Shown one piece after another: positions 1 to 8,659 of a stretch of DNA of 64,000 nucleotides. Both the position numbers and the translations under genes were made by a program. Origin of the DNA: Stappia sp. WLB 29 (GTDB lineage: Bacteria; Pseudomonadota; Alphaproteobacteria; Rhizobiales; Stappiaceae); the NCBI RefSeq assembly GCF_023507705.1, contig NZ_JALBGD010000002.1:1-64000 (forward strand), written 5' to 3'. How positions within the stretch are numbered: position 1 is the first letter of the stretch; the number at the start of each line of letters is the position of its first letter. A model generated the notes under the pieces. That model searched no databases, was not told where the DNA came from, and was given only the letters and a program-made list of their open reading frames with translations.

Positions 1-49
1 AACAATATCAACGCGGGGTGGAGCAGCTTCGCTTGTGTTCGGACTTCAG

Positions 50-778
50 ATGTCCGTCTCTACTTCACAATTTGCCATATTCGACAGCGTCACGCTCACC
101 CGTGGCGCTTTTTGCGTTTTCCGGGGCCTTTCGTTGGCGCTTTCGGAAAGGCGCGTCGCCCTTGTCGGCCTCAACGGGTCGGGCAAGAGCTCGCTGCTGC
201 GCATGCTGAACGGCCTTCTCCTGCCGGACGAGGGAACCGTTACTGTGTTCGGTCTGGACAGCCGCAAAGACCAGCGCAAGCTGCCGCGGCATGTCGGGAT
301 GGTGTTCCAGAACCCGGACCATCAGATGATCTTCCCGACCGTTCTCGAAGAACTCGCCTTCGCCCCGCGCCAGATGGGAGCAACCCGTGGCGAGGCCGAG
401 GCGATGGCGCGCCAGACGCTTGCCCAGCACGGCTGCGGCGATTGGGCGGAGCAGCCGGTCGCACTGCTTTCGGAAGGGCAGAAGCAGCTCGTCTGCCTGC
501 TTGCTGCGAGCATCTCCAAACCCCGGCTGTTGCTGTGCGACGAGCCGTTCTCCGGTCTCGATCTTTCCCTGCGCCTGCATTTCGCCGATCATATTGCCGC
601 AAGTCCTGCTCATGTGGTGATGGTGAGCCACGATCTCGACATGCTGTCGGAGTTCGATCGGATCATCTGGCTGGACAAGGGGAGTGTTGTCGGCGACGGG
701 CGCCCGGAGGATATCCTGCCCGACTACCGGTCTTTCGCGCGGGCAAGGGCGAGAAAACTGACGGCGGACAGCCTTTGA
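50..778 (+). CDS. bioM: Biotin ECF transporter ATPase BioM
   Basis: ATP-binding subunit (about 242 aa) of the energy-coupling-factor biotin importer, acting on the cytoplasmic face with BioN and BioY. The sequence shows a Walker A (GLNGSGKSS), a Q-loop (VFQNPDHQ), an LSEGQKQ signature and a Walker B (LLLCDEPFSGLD), with the switch His in VSHDLD. An in-frame GTG lies at 35, but the ATG at 50 starts a normal N-terminus. It overlaps bioN by 4 nt, so the two are translationally coupled. The single-domain, short ATPase followed by bioN and bioY is the standard alphaproteobacterial arrangement. Only 49 nt upstream are in the window and no BioR-type operator is visible in them. Confidence 0.9.
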   Translation: MSVSTSQFAIFDSVTLTRGAFCVFRGLSLALSERRVALVGLNGSGKSSLLRMLNGLLLPDEGTVTVFGLDSRKDQRKLPRHVGMVFQNPDHQMIFPTVLEELAFAPRQMGATRGEAEAMARQTLAQHGCGDWAEQPVALLSEGQKQLVCLLAASISKPRLLLCDEPFSGLDLSLRLHFADHIAASPAHVVMVSHDLDMLSEFDRIIWLDKGSVVGDGRPEDILPDYRSFARARARKLTADSL

Positions 779-1419
779 TCTCCTCCTATCTGCCGGGGCG
801 CACCTTCCTGCACAGGATCGGCGCCGGCTGGAAGCTGCTCGCGCTGCTTCTGGTGTCGATGGTGCTGCTGCCGGTCGATTCGCCGCTGGTTCTCGCAGCT
901 GTCCTGGCCTGTGCTCTGGGGCTGCTGGCCTCGCTCGGGTCAGGCGCGGGTACGGTCCTGCGCTCCTTGAAACCGGTGGCCTTCGTCGTTGTTTTCATTC
1001 TTGCGTTGCATGGCCTGTTCGGAACGCTGGAGGCGGGCGTCATCGTCGCCCTGAGGCTGGCATCGCTGCTTCTGCTGGCGACCCTGATCACCCTGACCAC
1101 GCGGCTCGACGACATGCTGGACACGTTGACGCCGGTGCTTCGTCCCGTCGCGCTGGTCGGCTTGTCCGAGCGGCGGCTGGCGCTGGCGATCGCGCTCGCC
1201 ATTCGGTTCACGCCCATGTTGGTCGATGTCACGCGGCAGCTCAACGAAGCCTACCGGGCGCGGTCCGGGCGAAACGGTCATGTCAAACTTGTTGCACCGC
1301 TCTGCCTCCACGCCCTAAATGCCGCCGACCATATTGCGGAAGCACTTGCGGCGCGCGGAGGTGTGGATGGGTGTCCGCCCGAAAGCACTGACGGGGAAGA
1401 GGACAAGGTTCGACGATGA
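775..1419 (+). CDS. bioN: Biotin ECF transporter transmembrane subunit BioN
   Basis: T-component (about 214 aa) that couples BioM ATP hydrolysis to the substrate-binding subunit BioY. The chosen start is a TTG overlapping the bioM stop (TTGA), giving MISSYLPGRTFLHRIG, the usual N-terminus of this family. Several hydrophobic helices span residues 20 to 110. Near the C-terminus are two Ala-Arg motifs (YRARSGRN and ALAARGG) typical of ECF T-components, which form the contact with the ATPase. The end overlaps bioY by 4 nt (ATGA). An upstream in-frame extension reads antisense-like composition inside bioM and was discarded. Confidence 0.88.
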   Translation: MISSYLPGRTFLHRIGAGWKLLALLLVSMVLLPVDSPLVLAAVLACALGLLASLGSGAGTVLRSLKPVAFVVVFILALHGLFGTLEAGVIVALRLASLLLLATLITLTTRLDDMLDTLTPVLRPVALVGLSERRLALAIALAIRFTPMLVDVTRQLNEAYRARSGRNGHVKLVAPLCLHALNAADHIAEALAARGGVDGCPPESTDGEEDKVRR

Positions 1420-1976
1420 CTGCCGATCGTTCATTGGTGCATATCGCCATTCATGTGGCCGTGATCTCGGCGCTCGGGTATTACTTGCCCGCCTTCACGA
1501 CGCCGTTCACCGGCAGCGTGCCCATCACCGCCCAGACCCTCGGCATCATGCTGGCCGGCGTCATGCTGGGGCCGGTTCGCGGCGCCCTGGCCGTTCTTTT
1601 GTTCCTGCTGATCGTCGCTCTCGGCATGCCCCTCCTGTCCGGCGGACGCGGCGGCATCGGCGTGTTTTTCCTTCCCTCAGTCGGTTTTCTTGTCGGCTTC
1701 CCGGTGGCAGCCTTCGTCTGTGGACTCGTGATGCAGGCACTGAAGCGTCGCCCGGTGTTTCCCTCAGTGCTGGTTGCCTCGATGGTCGGGGGTATTCTGG
1801 CGCTCTATCCTTTCGGCATCCTGGGGATTTCGCTGGTCGCGGGAAAGCCGCTATGGGAGTCCGCAGTCGGCGCGCTGGTCTTTCTTCCCGGAGACATCCT
1901 GAAATGTTTCGGCACGGCGCTGGTGGCCAGCGCGATCGAGCGGGGCCGTCCGGATGCGATCTTCTCCCGGCAATAG
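1416..1976 (+). CDS. bioY: Biotin transporter substrate-binding subunit BioY
   Basis: Six-helix S-component (186 aa) that binds biotin in the inner membrane. It has the family features: an N-terminal helix, TPFTGSVPITAQTLGIMLAG with the conserved PIT-QT segment around residues 28-42, GPVRGALAVLLFLL, and the glycine-rich LLSGGRGGIGVFFLPSVGFLVGF loop. The start codon overlaps the bioN stop, so bioM-bioN-bioY form one translational unit. With BioMN it makes the high-affinity biotin importer. The operon continues without a terminator into an acyl-CoA ligase 16 nt downstream. Confidence 0.92.
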   Translation: MTADRSLVHIAIHVAVISALGYYLPAFTTPFTGSVPITAQTLGIMLAGVMLGPVRGALAVLLFLLIVALGMPLLSGGRGGIGVFFLPSVGFLVGFPVAAFVCGLVMQALKRRPVFPSVLVASMVGGILALYPFGILGISLVAGKPLWESAVGALVFLPGDILKCFGTALVASAIERGRPDAIFSRQ

Positions 1977-1992
1977 ACAGCCAGCATCGGCC

Positions 1993-3444
1993 ATGTCTTA
2001 TGTGGGAGCAACGCTAGACCTTCTGGCGGGGCGCGAGCCAAGCCGGGTCGCGCTCAGCGACGGCCGTCATACGCTGACACGCGCGGAGCTTTTGGGCCAG
2101 GTTGAGGCTTGCGAGACCTTGCTTGCGCATAGGGCTGCGGCAGACCGGGTACTCGTGTCGACGGGCACAGCGGTCGAGGCGCTCTGCCGGCTCCTTGCTG
2201 CCGCACGCAGCGGTCGGGCGGCCGTCGTTGTCGATCCGGTTCACCTGGAACGGCATGGCGACAGGCTCGGGCGGTCTCTCGCGCCGATGTTCGCTGACTG
2301 GGACGAGACATCTCCCCGCGCCGCGATGCGGACAGAAGCGGCGGCGGCGTTGCCGCGGAAACCGGGGCCGGATACACCATTCTACATAGGCCTGACGTCA
2401 GGTTCGACCGGCCATCCCAAGGCCTTTCAACGGTCGCACCGGTCCTGGACCGAGAGTTTCCGTCTTGCCGACGAGGCGTTCGGCCTCGGGCCAGACGAGC
2501 GGGTCCTCGTGCCGGGCGGTCTGGGGCATTCCTTGCACCTTTTCGGGGCGATCCATGCGCTGCATCGCGGCTGGCGGGTGGATGTCGTCCGCAGTTTCCA
2601 GCCTGCCGCCGTCTTGCGGCGGATGCAGGACGCGGCCAGTACCGTGCTGGTCACCACGCCGACGCAGTTGCGCCTGCTGGCGATCGCCGGCGGCAGGGAG
2701 GGGCTGCGGCTTGGCGTTCTCCGGCGGATCCTGATCAGCGGTGCGAAATGGCATGCGCGCGACCGAGCGCTTGTTGCCGCCGTGTTTCCGCAAGCTGAAT
2801 GCCACGAGTTCTACGGAACGTCCGAGACCAGTTTCATTTCTCATCGCGGCCCGGCCGACAGCCTTGGCGAAGGTGTCGGCCGGCCGTTCCCTGGCGTCGA
2901 GGTCGAGGTACGCGGACCCGAGGGATGCGCTCTTGCCGCGGGAGGGGAAGGCGAGATCTGGGTCCGCAGTCCCCTGCTGTTCGACCGCTATGTGATGGGC
3001 GACGAGCCGATGACGCGAGTTGCGGCGGGCTGGCTGACCGTCGGAGACCGGGGCCATCTCGACGAGGAGGGGCGGATCTTTCTTGCCGGCCGCGGCGGGC
3101 GGATGATCGTGACCTCGGGGCTCAATGTGTTTGCCGAGGAAATCGAGGCCGCACTTCTGGAGCATCCGGGCGTCGCCCAGGCCGCGGTTTTCGGGGTTCC
3201 GGACATCTTGCGCGGCGCACGGATCGTCGCTGCGCTGCAGCCGGCGGAGCGGGGGACAGAGCAGGCGGACTTGCGGCGCCATTGCCTTGCAAGGCTCGAG
3301 CGATCCAAGGTTCCCCGTCGTTTTCATTTTTCCGATCACTGGCCGCTGACGCCGGGCGGCAAGCCGGACTTGCCGGCTATAGAGGCTTGGGTCCGCGAGC
3401 AGGAGGAAGCCGATGCCGGCGTTTCTGGTCGCCGCGAGGCGTAG
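1993..3444 (+). CDS. AMP-dependent acyl-CoA synthetase/ligase in the biotin operon
   Basis: Adenylate-forming enzyme of 483 aa that should activate a carboxylic acid to its AMP ester and then to the CoA thioester. Visible motifs: the ATP-binding loop LTSGSTGHPKAF (about residues 133-144), YGTSETSF, VGDRGHLDEEGRIFLAGR and the C-terminal TPGGKPD carrying the catalytic lysine. The ATG at 1993 follows a purine-rich stretch; an upstream in-frame ATG at 1954 lies inside bioY. The same pairing, a BioY-family transporter with an acyl-CoA ligase and a thiolase, is known from Bacillus subtilis yhfU-yhfT-yhfS, which comparative genomics placed in the biotin regulon. A role in making or salvaging a pimeloyl-type precursor is inference; the substrate is unknown. 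Confidence 0.82.
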   Translation: MSYVGATLDLLAGREPSRVALSDGRHTLTRAELLGQVEACETLLAHRAAADRVLVSTGTAVEALCRLLAAARSGRAAVVVDPVHLERHGDRLGRSLAPMFADWDETSPRAAMRTEAAAALPRKPGPDTPFYIGLTSGSTGHPKAFQRSHRSWTESFRLADEAFGLGPDERVLVPGGLGHSLHLFGAIHALHRGWRVDVVRSFQPAAVLRRMQDAASTVLVTTPTQLRLLAIAGGREGLRLGVLRRILISGAKWHARDRALVAAVFPQAECHEFYGTSETSFISHRGPADSLGEGVGRPFPGVEVEVRGPEGCALAAGGEGEIWVRSPLLFDRYVMGDEPMTRVAAGWLTVGDRGHLDEEGRIFLAGRGGRMIVTSGLNVFAEEIEAALLEHPGVAQAAVFGVPDILRGARIVAALQPAERGTEQADLRRHCLARLERSKVPRRFHFSDHWPLTPGGKPDLPAIEAWVREQEEADAGVSGRREA

Positions 3445-4540
3445 CGCCGTGGCGCCGATGGGCGGGGCGTTTGCGGCGCTGGAGATCGACGCGCTCGCCG
3501 CGCCGGTGATGCACGCTTGCCTTTCCGCCGGGCAGGTTGCCGCAGTGGATGAGGTCCTGGCCGGCAATGCGCTCTATGGCGGGGGCAATCCGGCCCGGCG
3601 CGCCGCGCTGCTGGCGGGGCTTCCGGAACAGGTCCCCGCGCTCAGTCTCGACCGGCAGTGCTGCTCGGGTCTCGATGCGATCATTCTGGCTGCGCGCATG
3701 GTGGAGGCCGGGGCTGCCGACTGTGTGCTGGCCGGGGGACTTGAAAGCTATTCTCGTGCCCCCCTTCGCATGCGTCGCCCGCCAGGGGGCGAGCCGCCGG
3801 TTGCCTACGACCGGCCGCCTTTCACGCCCTGGCCCGACCGCGATCCCGATATGCCGGAAGCGGCCGCACGACTGGCAGAGCTTCGGGCGGTGCCGGAAGA
3901 GGCGCAGGCCGCCTTTGCGGTGAAGAGCCATGCCGCGGCGCGAGTCGCGGCCGAAACCGGGCGTCTTGCCGACGAGATCGTCGAGATCGCGGGGCTTGCC
4001 CGGGACAGCTATGCCCGCGGCCTGACCGTTGCAATCTGTCGCCGGTCTCGTCCGCTGGCCGGCCGGGCCGGACAGCGCGTGCTCGCCGCAACGGCGGCGG
4101 TCTCGGCAGATGCAGCAGCATTCGTGCTGGTGGTCTCGCACGACTGGCTTGCGCGAAATCCATCCGTGCCCGCGTGCCGGATCGTTGCCGGCGGGGCGGC
4201 CGGCGGGGATCCTTGCCTGCCGGGTCTTGCGCCGGTCGAGGCTGCGCGCAAGGCGCTTTCCGTTGGGCGGATCGACGTGGAACGCCTGGCGGCAAGCGAG
4301 GTGATGGAGGCCTATGCAGTGCAGGCGATGGCCTGTATCGAGGATCTCGGCCTCGATCCAACCAGGGTCAATCGCGGAGGAGGGGCGCTTGCCCGCGGGC
4401 ATCCCATCGGCGCATCGGGAGCGATCCTCGCCGTGCGGCTGTTCCACGAGTTGCAGCGCGAGCCCGCAGGCAGCTTCGGACTTGCAGCGATCGCAAGTGC
4501 CGGTGGGCTCGGCTCCGCGATGGTCCTGCAGCGGGTCTAG
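3413..4540 (+). CDS. Thiolase-like protein lacking the C-terminal catalytic cysteine
   Basis: Thiolase-fold protein of 375 aa, overlapping the preceding ligase by 32 nt. The nucleophile region LDRQCCSGLDA puts Cys83 at the acyl-binding position, and GHPIGASGA contains the conserved His (about 330). Two normal features are altered. The usual NEAFA segment reads VMEAYA (Met at about 298 in place of Asn), and the C-terminal CxGGGxG motif reads ASAGGLG, with Ala (about 361) where the general-base Cys sits. It may therefore be a condensing enzyme with changed chemistry, a hydrolase-like acyl transferase or a non-catalytic partner. Bacillus YhfS occupies the same context. Thiolase family is certain; reaction is not. 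Confidence 0.8.
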   Translation: MPAFLVAARRSAVAPMGGAFAALEIDALAAPVMHACLSAGQVAAVDEVLAGNALYGGGNPARRAALLAGLPEQVPALSLDRQCCSGLDAIILAARMVEAGAADCVLAGGLESYSRAPLRMRRPPGGEPPVAYDRPPFTPWPDRDPDMPEAAARLAELRAVPEEAQAAFAVKSHAAARVAAETGRLADEIVEIAGLARDSYARGLTVAICRRSRPLAGRAGQRVLAATAAVSADAAAFVLVVSHDWLARNPSVPACRIVAGGAAGGDPCLPGLAPVEAARKALSVGRIDVERLAASEVMEAYAVQAMACIEDLGLDPTRVNRGGGALARGHPIGASGAILAVRLFHELQREPAGSFGLAAIASAGGLGSAMVLQRV

Positions 4541-4650
4541 AGCCCTTTCGGCCAATTCGGAGCATTCTGGTCGGGGCAGGTCCTCCGGGCGGAGCAATCG
4601 GGCACCGCAGATGGGAGCCGGATCCACGCCCTTCGGGGAGGCGGGACGAC

Positions 4651-5898
4651 CTAGTTGGCCGAGGCCTCCTTCTGGCTGCCATACCCGGTGTCGGAGAACA
4701 CCTCCGTGTCGAGGGCATGCAGCGCCCGCGCGACGGTGCCGCGCAGGATGAGATCCTCCTCCCAGGGAATCGCTTCGATGTCGACGCTGCCGCGCAGATC
4801 GGTCACCAGTGCCTCTTCAAGGGCGGCCAGTGCGGCCGCCTCCATCAGCGGATAGGCATCGGCCGCAGCTCCGGTGACGACAATGCGCCGGGGATCGAGC
4901 GTGGCGATCACCCGGGCGAAGGCATAGCCGAGCGCGGTGCCGCCGGCGTTGAAGGCGTCGAGCGCACCGTCTTCGCCGGCCCTTGCTGCAGCAATCAACT
5001 CCCGGATCGTCTCGCGACCGACCGGCAGGCGCGAAGGAGGCGTCTGCAGGTCCAGTCCTCTTGCGTGCCGCAGCAGGGCATAGTCGCCGAGATAGGCCTC
5101 CAGGCAGCCGCGCCGGCCGCAACGACACAGAGAGCCGCCGGGAATGTGGTTGGCATGCCCGATCTCGGCTGCTGCACCGGTTTCACCGACGAAAAGCCGG
5201 TTGTTGACGAAGAGCCCCATGCCGACGCCGTAATCGACGAAGAGCACGGCAAAGGTTCCGCCGTAGCGCGCGGGATCCGTCCGGTGCAGGGCCTCGGCGA
5301 TCATGTTGGTGTCGTTCGACAGCAGGCACGGTACGCCGAAGGCGCGCGCGACCGGCGCCACCACCTCCACATGCCGGACAGCAAAGGCAGGCGACCAGGC
5401 GACCGTGCCGGCGCTGTCGTCGACGACGCCTTGCGAGGCCAGCGCGACGATTGCCGGGGGCGGGCCCCCAAGTCCGTCGATGAAGCCGCGCAGGCTGTCG
5501 ATGAGGATCTGGCCGAACCCGTCGGCGGTGACGGTGGCGCTGTCGAAGGAGGCGACGTCGCGGCCGACCAGCCGGCCGCCATAATCCGCCAGTGCCATCT
5601 CTATGGTGTTGACCGAGAGTTTCACGGCGAGCACACGGGCGGCCGACCCGTCGAGCGTCAGCAGGCTGCGCGGGCGGCCTCTCGCCCCTTTCTCGCGCTC
5701 TCGCTGGGCGTCGTCGTCGACGCCGGCGATGAGACCTTCGGCGATCAGATCGGAGGTGATGGAGGTGACGGTGGCGGGGCTAAGCTGGGTGACGCGGCCA
5801 AGATCGATGCGTGCCTGGGGCCCCTTCCGTCGCAGGGCCTGGAGAACAACCGAGCGATTCTGGCGTCGTATCTGGTCGCGGTCGGCCTTCTGCGTCAT
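4651..5898 (-). CDS. ROK family transcriptional regulator (XylR-like)
   Basis: Regulator of 415 aa with an N-terminal winged helix-turn-helix (residues about 8-60, RRQNRSVVLQALRRKGPQARIDLGRVTQLSPATV) and a C-terminal sugar-kinase-like ROK domain. The ROK zinc motif appears as CRCGRRGCLEA (about residues 245-255). The ATG at 5898 gives MTQKADRDQIRRQNR, the usual start; a longer frame to 5955 has no support. It is transcribed divergently from the xylose-type ABC operon 306 nt away, and is probably its sugar-responsive repressor, as for XylR-type ROK proteins. An inverted repeat at 6052-6074 is a candidate operator. Confidence 0.88.
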   Translation of the reverse strand: MTQKADRDQIRRQNRSVVLQALRRKGPQARIDLGRVTQLSPATVTSITSDLIAEGLIAGVDDDAQREREKGARGRPRSLLTLDGSAARVLAVKLSVNTIEMALADYGGRLVGRDVASFDSATVTADGFGQILIDSLRGFIDGLGGPPPAIVALASQGVVDDSAGTVAWSPAFAVRHVEVVAPVARAFGVPCLLSNDTNMIAEALHRTDPARYGGTFAVLFVDYGVGMGLFVNNRLFVGETGAAAEIGHANHIPGGSLCRCGRRGCLEAYLGDYALLRHARGLDLQTPPSRLPVGRETIRELIAAARAGEDGALDAFNAGGTALGYAFARVIATLDPRRIVVTGAAADAYPLMEAAALAALEEALVTDLRGSVDIEAIPWEEDLILRGTVARALHALDTEVFSDTGYGSQKEASAN

Positions 5899-6024
5899 GC
5901 CCACACCAAAGCGTTCGTTTCCACCCCGACGGGAGCTGTGTCGCGCGCAAGGCATGGCCTTAGCCAGAGTTTACGCTCGCCGGGTGTTTTTGCCATGATC
6001 CCGGATCCTCGTCGAGAAACCATG

Positions 6025-6074
6025 TTGACAGGGGCTTTCGTTTGGAGCAACTTTTTTTCGGACGTCGAAAAAAA
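6025..6074 (+). promoter_or_regulatory. Candidate promoter and ROK operator upstream of the sugar ABC operon
   Basis: The 306-nt divergent gap (5899-6204) holds a consensus -35 hexamer TTGACA at 6025-6030 and, at 6052-6074, a T-tract and A-tract flanking a CGGACGTCG core: seven T, CG, GACGTC, G, seven A. The repeat is near-perfect and AT-rich in a GC-rich genome, as expected for an operator overlapping the transcription start of the solute-binding-protein gene. No good -10 hexamer is visible at 17 nt spacing. Assignment to the neighbouring ROK regulator is inference from position. Confidence 0.45.
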
Positions 6075-6204
6075 TAAAATTACGCCGACGAACCAAAGCG
6101 AGCATCCTTCGGCCGGGGAGGCACAGGCCGGGGACAGCTTGCCTGATACACGATCCTTCGTTCCGCATTTGGGAGGAGCGGGGACAAATCGGAGGAAAGA
6201 CATC

Positions 6205-7239
6205 ATGCGCAGATTCTACCCGCTTCTGGCCGGAGCGCTTCTCGTTTCCGTCGCGCTGCCGCTCCATGCGCAGGCGCAGGACATCACGGTCGGCGTCAGC
6301 TGGTCGAATTTCCAGGAAGAGCGCTGGAAAACGGACGAAGCCGCCATCAAGGGCGCGCTCGAGGCCGCCGGCGCGGCCTATGTGTCCGCCGATGCCCAGT
6401 CCTCGGCTGCCAAGCAATTGTCGGACATCGAGGCGCTGATCGCTCAAGGAGTCGATGCGCTGATCATTCTGGCGCAGGATTCCCAGGCCATCGGTCCGGC
6501 CATCCAGGCAGCTGCCAACGAGGGCATTCCGGTCGTCGGCTATGACCGCCTGATCGAGGATGACCGCGCCTTCTATCTGACCTTCGACAATGTCGAAGTC
6601 GGCCGCATGCAGGCTCGCGAGGTCCTGAAGCAGGCGCCGGAAGGCAATTACGTGATGATCAAGGGCTCGCCCACCGATCCCAATGCCGACTTCCTGCGCG
6701 GCGGCCAGCAGGAAGTCCTGCAGGCGGCAATCGACGCCGGCAAGGTCAAGATCGTCGGCGAGGCCTATACGGACGGCTGGCTGCCCGCCAATGCGCAGCG
6801 GAACATGGAGCAGATCCTCACCGCCAACAACAACGCTGTCGACGCGGTGGTGGCCTCCAACGACGGTACCGCTGGCGGTGCGGTTGCCGCGCTGACCGCG
6901 CAGGGTATGGAAGGCATCCCGGTTTCCGGTCAGGACGGCGACCACGCCGCGCTCAACCGTGTCGCCAAGGGTACGCAGACCGTGTCCGTGTGGAAGGACG
7001 CGCGCGAACTCGGCAAGGTCGCCGGCGAAATCGCCCTGGCGCTCGCCAAGGGCGGCACGATGGACAGCGTCGAGGGCGCGAGCAAGTGGACTTCGCCTGC
7101 CGGCACCGAGCTGACCGCGCGCTTCCTGGCACCGATCCCGGTCACCCGCGACAACCTGTCGGTCGTGGTCGATGCAGGCTGGATCACCAAGGATGCCCTG
7201 TGCCAGGGCGTCAGTGGCGGCCCGGCTCCCTGCAACTGA
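6205..7239 (+). CDS. xylF: D-xylose-type ABC transporter substrate-binding protein
   Basis: Periplasmic sugar-binding protein of 344 aa. A signal peptide (MRRFYPLLAGALLVSVALPLHAQA) is followed by a type-1 periplasmic binding fold. Segments close to E. coli XylF include DGWLPANAQRNMEQILTANN, VVASNDGTAGGAVAALTAQG and SGQDGDHAALNRVAKGTQT. A good ribosome site (GGAGGA) precedes the ATG at 6205. It heads the operon with a permease and one ATPase. A GC-rich hairpin directly after the stop probably stabilises this message, so that the binding protein is made in excess. Xylose is the best guess; related pentoses are possible. Confidence 0.85.
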   Translation: MRRFYPLLAGALLVSVALPLHAQAQDITVGVSWSNFQEERWKTDEAAIKGALEAAGAAYVSADAQSSAAKQLSDIEALIAQGVDALIILAQDSQAIGPAIQAAANEGIPVVGYDRLIEDDRAFYLTFDNVEVGRMQAREVLKQAPEGNYVMIKGSPTDPNADFLRGGQQEVLQAAIDAGKVKIVGEAYTDGWLPANAQRNMEQILTANNNAVDAVVASNDGTAGGAVAALTAQGMEGIPVSGQDGDHAALNRVAKGTQTVSVWKDARELGKVAGEIALALAKGGTMDSVEGASKWTSPAGTELTARFLAPIPVTRDNLSVVVDAGWITKDALCQGVSGGPAPCN

Positions 7240-7259
7240 GCCAGCCCTTCAAGCGATGA

Positions 7260-7287
7260 CCCTGCCCCGGCCATGGTCGGGGCAGGG
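7260..7287 (+). repeat. Stem-loop between binding-protein and permease genes
   Basis: A perfect 10-bp inverted repeat, CCCTGCCCCG at 7260-7269 and CGGGGCAGGG at 7278-7287, with an 8-nt loop, sits 21 nt after the xylF stop. It has no T-run, so it is more likely an mRNA-stabilising or processing hairpin than a terminator. Such hairpins commonly set higher expression of the binding protein than of the membrane subunits. Confidence 0.6.
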
Positions 7288-7360
7288 CGGCCGCTGATGG
7301 GTGACATCCGGCCGCGAGGGGGCGCAGGGAGCGCGCCATCCTCCAAGCGGGAGCTTTTCC

Positions 7361-8656
7361 ATGTCTGAGACCGCAGTCACCGGACCGAAGCCGCCGGCGA
7401 CCAAATCGTTCTTCTCAGCGCTGCAGATCGACACGCGGCTGCTGGGCATGATCGGTGCGTTCGTCGTCCTGTGCCTGGTGTTCAACGTGTTCACGGGCGG
7501 CAACTTCCTGACGCCGCGCAACATCTTCAACCTGACGATCCAGACGGTCTCGGTTGCCATTATGGCGACGGGCATGGTGTTCGTCATCGTCACGCGCCAT
7601 ATCGACCTGTCGGTCGGGTCGCTGCTCGCGACCGTCGCGGCCGTGATGGCGATGGTGCAGACGCAAGTGTTGCCGGCCGTCTTCGGCCTGGAACTCGGCC
7701 ATCCGGCCATCTGGATCCTGGCGATCCTTGCCGGCGTCGTCGTCGGAACGCTGATCGGCGCCTTTCAGGGCGTGCTGATCGGCTATCTCGGCATTCCCGC
7801 CTTCATCGTCACGCTCGGCGGCCTTCTGGTCTGGCGCAACGCTGCCTGGTTCATCACCGACGGCCAGACGATCGGTCCGCTGGACGCGCGGTTTACGATG
7901 ATCGGCGGCATCGGCGGTACCTTGGGCGAGATGTGGTCGTGGATCTTTGCCGGCCTAGCCGTGATCGTGGCGGTTGCGCTGCAGTTCTCGTCCCGACGGC
8001 GCAAGCAGAAACACGGCTTTCCGGTCAAGCCGATCTGGGCGGAGGTAACGCTCGGAGCCATTATTGCCGGCACCATCGTCGGGTTTATCGCCATTCTCAA
8101 CGCCTACGAGGTACCTGCTCGGGTGTTGCGGCGCGACTTCGCGGCACGCGGTCTGGAGGTGCCGGAGGGCTACACAGCTGCCTATGGCCTGCCTTATTCG
8201 GTGCTGCTGCTGATCGTCGTGGCCGTCTGCATGACGGTGGTCGCCCGGCGGACGCGGCTCGGGCGTTACATCTTCGCGGCCGGCGGAAATCCGGACGCGG
8301 CCGAACTGTCGGGCATCAACACGCGGCTGCTGACGGTCAAGATCTTTGCGATCATGGGCGGCCTTTGCGCGCTATCGGCAGCGGTCGCCTCGGCCCGCCT
8401 CGGATTTTCGACCAACGACATCGGCACGCTGGACGAGTTGCGCGTGATCGCTGCGGCGGTCATCGGCGGAACTGCGCTGTCCGGCGGCATCGGTACCATC
8501 TACGGAGCCATTCTCGGTGCGCTGATCATGCAGTCCTTGCAGTCGGGCATGGCCATGGTCGGCGTCGATGCGCCGCTCCAGAACATCGTCGTCGGCGTGG
8601 TGCTGGTGGTCGCCGTGCTCGTCGACATCCTCTACCGCAAGCGCACGGGAGACTGA
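7361..8656 (+). CDS. xylH: Sugar ABC transporter permease (XylH-like)
   Basis: Inner-membrane subunit of 431 aa, RbsC/XylH family, with about ten hydrophobic helices and the family segments ITRHIDLSVGSLLA-like (IVTRHIDLSVGSLLATVAA), GIPAFIVTLGGL, AAGGNPDAAELSGIN and ALSGGIGTIYGAILGALI. ATG at 7361 (MSETAVTG) was chosen over an upstream in-frame start at 7301 lying in the intergenic hairpin region. It is longer than E. coli XylH (about 393 aa) because of an extra hydrophilic and membrane segment near residues 205-275, a feature of alphaproteobacterial members. It works with the upstream binding protein and the downstream ATPase. Confidence 0.87.
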   Translation: MSETAVTGPKPPATKSFFSALQIDTRLLGMIGAFVVLCLVFNVFTGGNFLTPRNIFNLTIQTVSVAIMATGMVFVIVTRHIDLSVGSLLATVAAVMAMVQTQVLPAVFGLELGHPAIWILAILAGVVVGTLIGAFQGVLIGYLGIPAFIVTLGGLLVWRNAAWFITDGQTIGPLDARFTMIGGIGGTLGEMWSWIFAGLAVIVAVALQFSSRRRKQKHGFPVKPIWAEVTLGAIIAGTIVGFIAILNAYEVPARVLRRDFAARGLEVPEGYTAAYGLPYSVLLLIVVAVCMTVVARRTRLGRYIFAAGGNPDAAELSGINTRLLTVKIFAIMGGLCALSAAVASARLGFSTNDIGTLDELRVIAAAVIGGTALSGGIGTIYGAILGALIMQSLQSGMAMVGVDAPLQNIVVGVVLVVAVLVDILYRKRTGD

Positions 8657-8659
8657 GCC

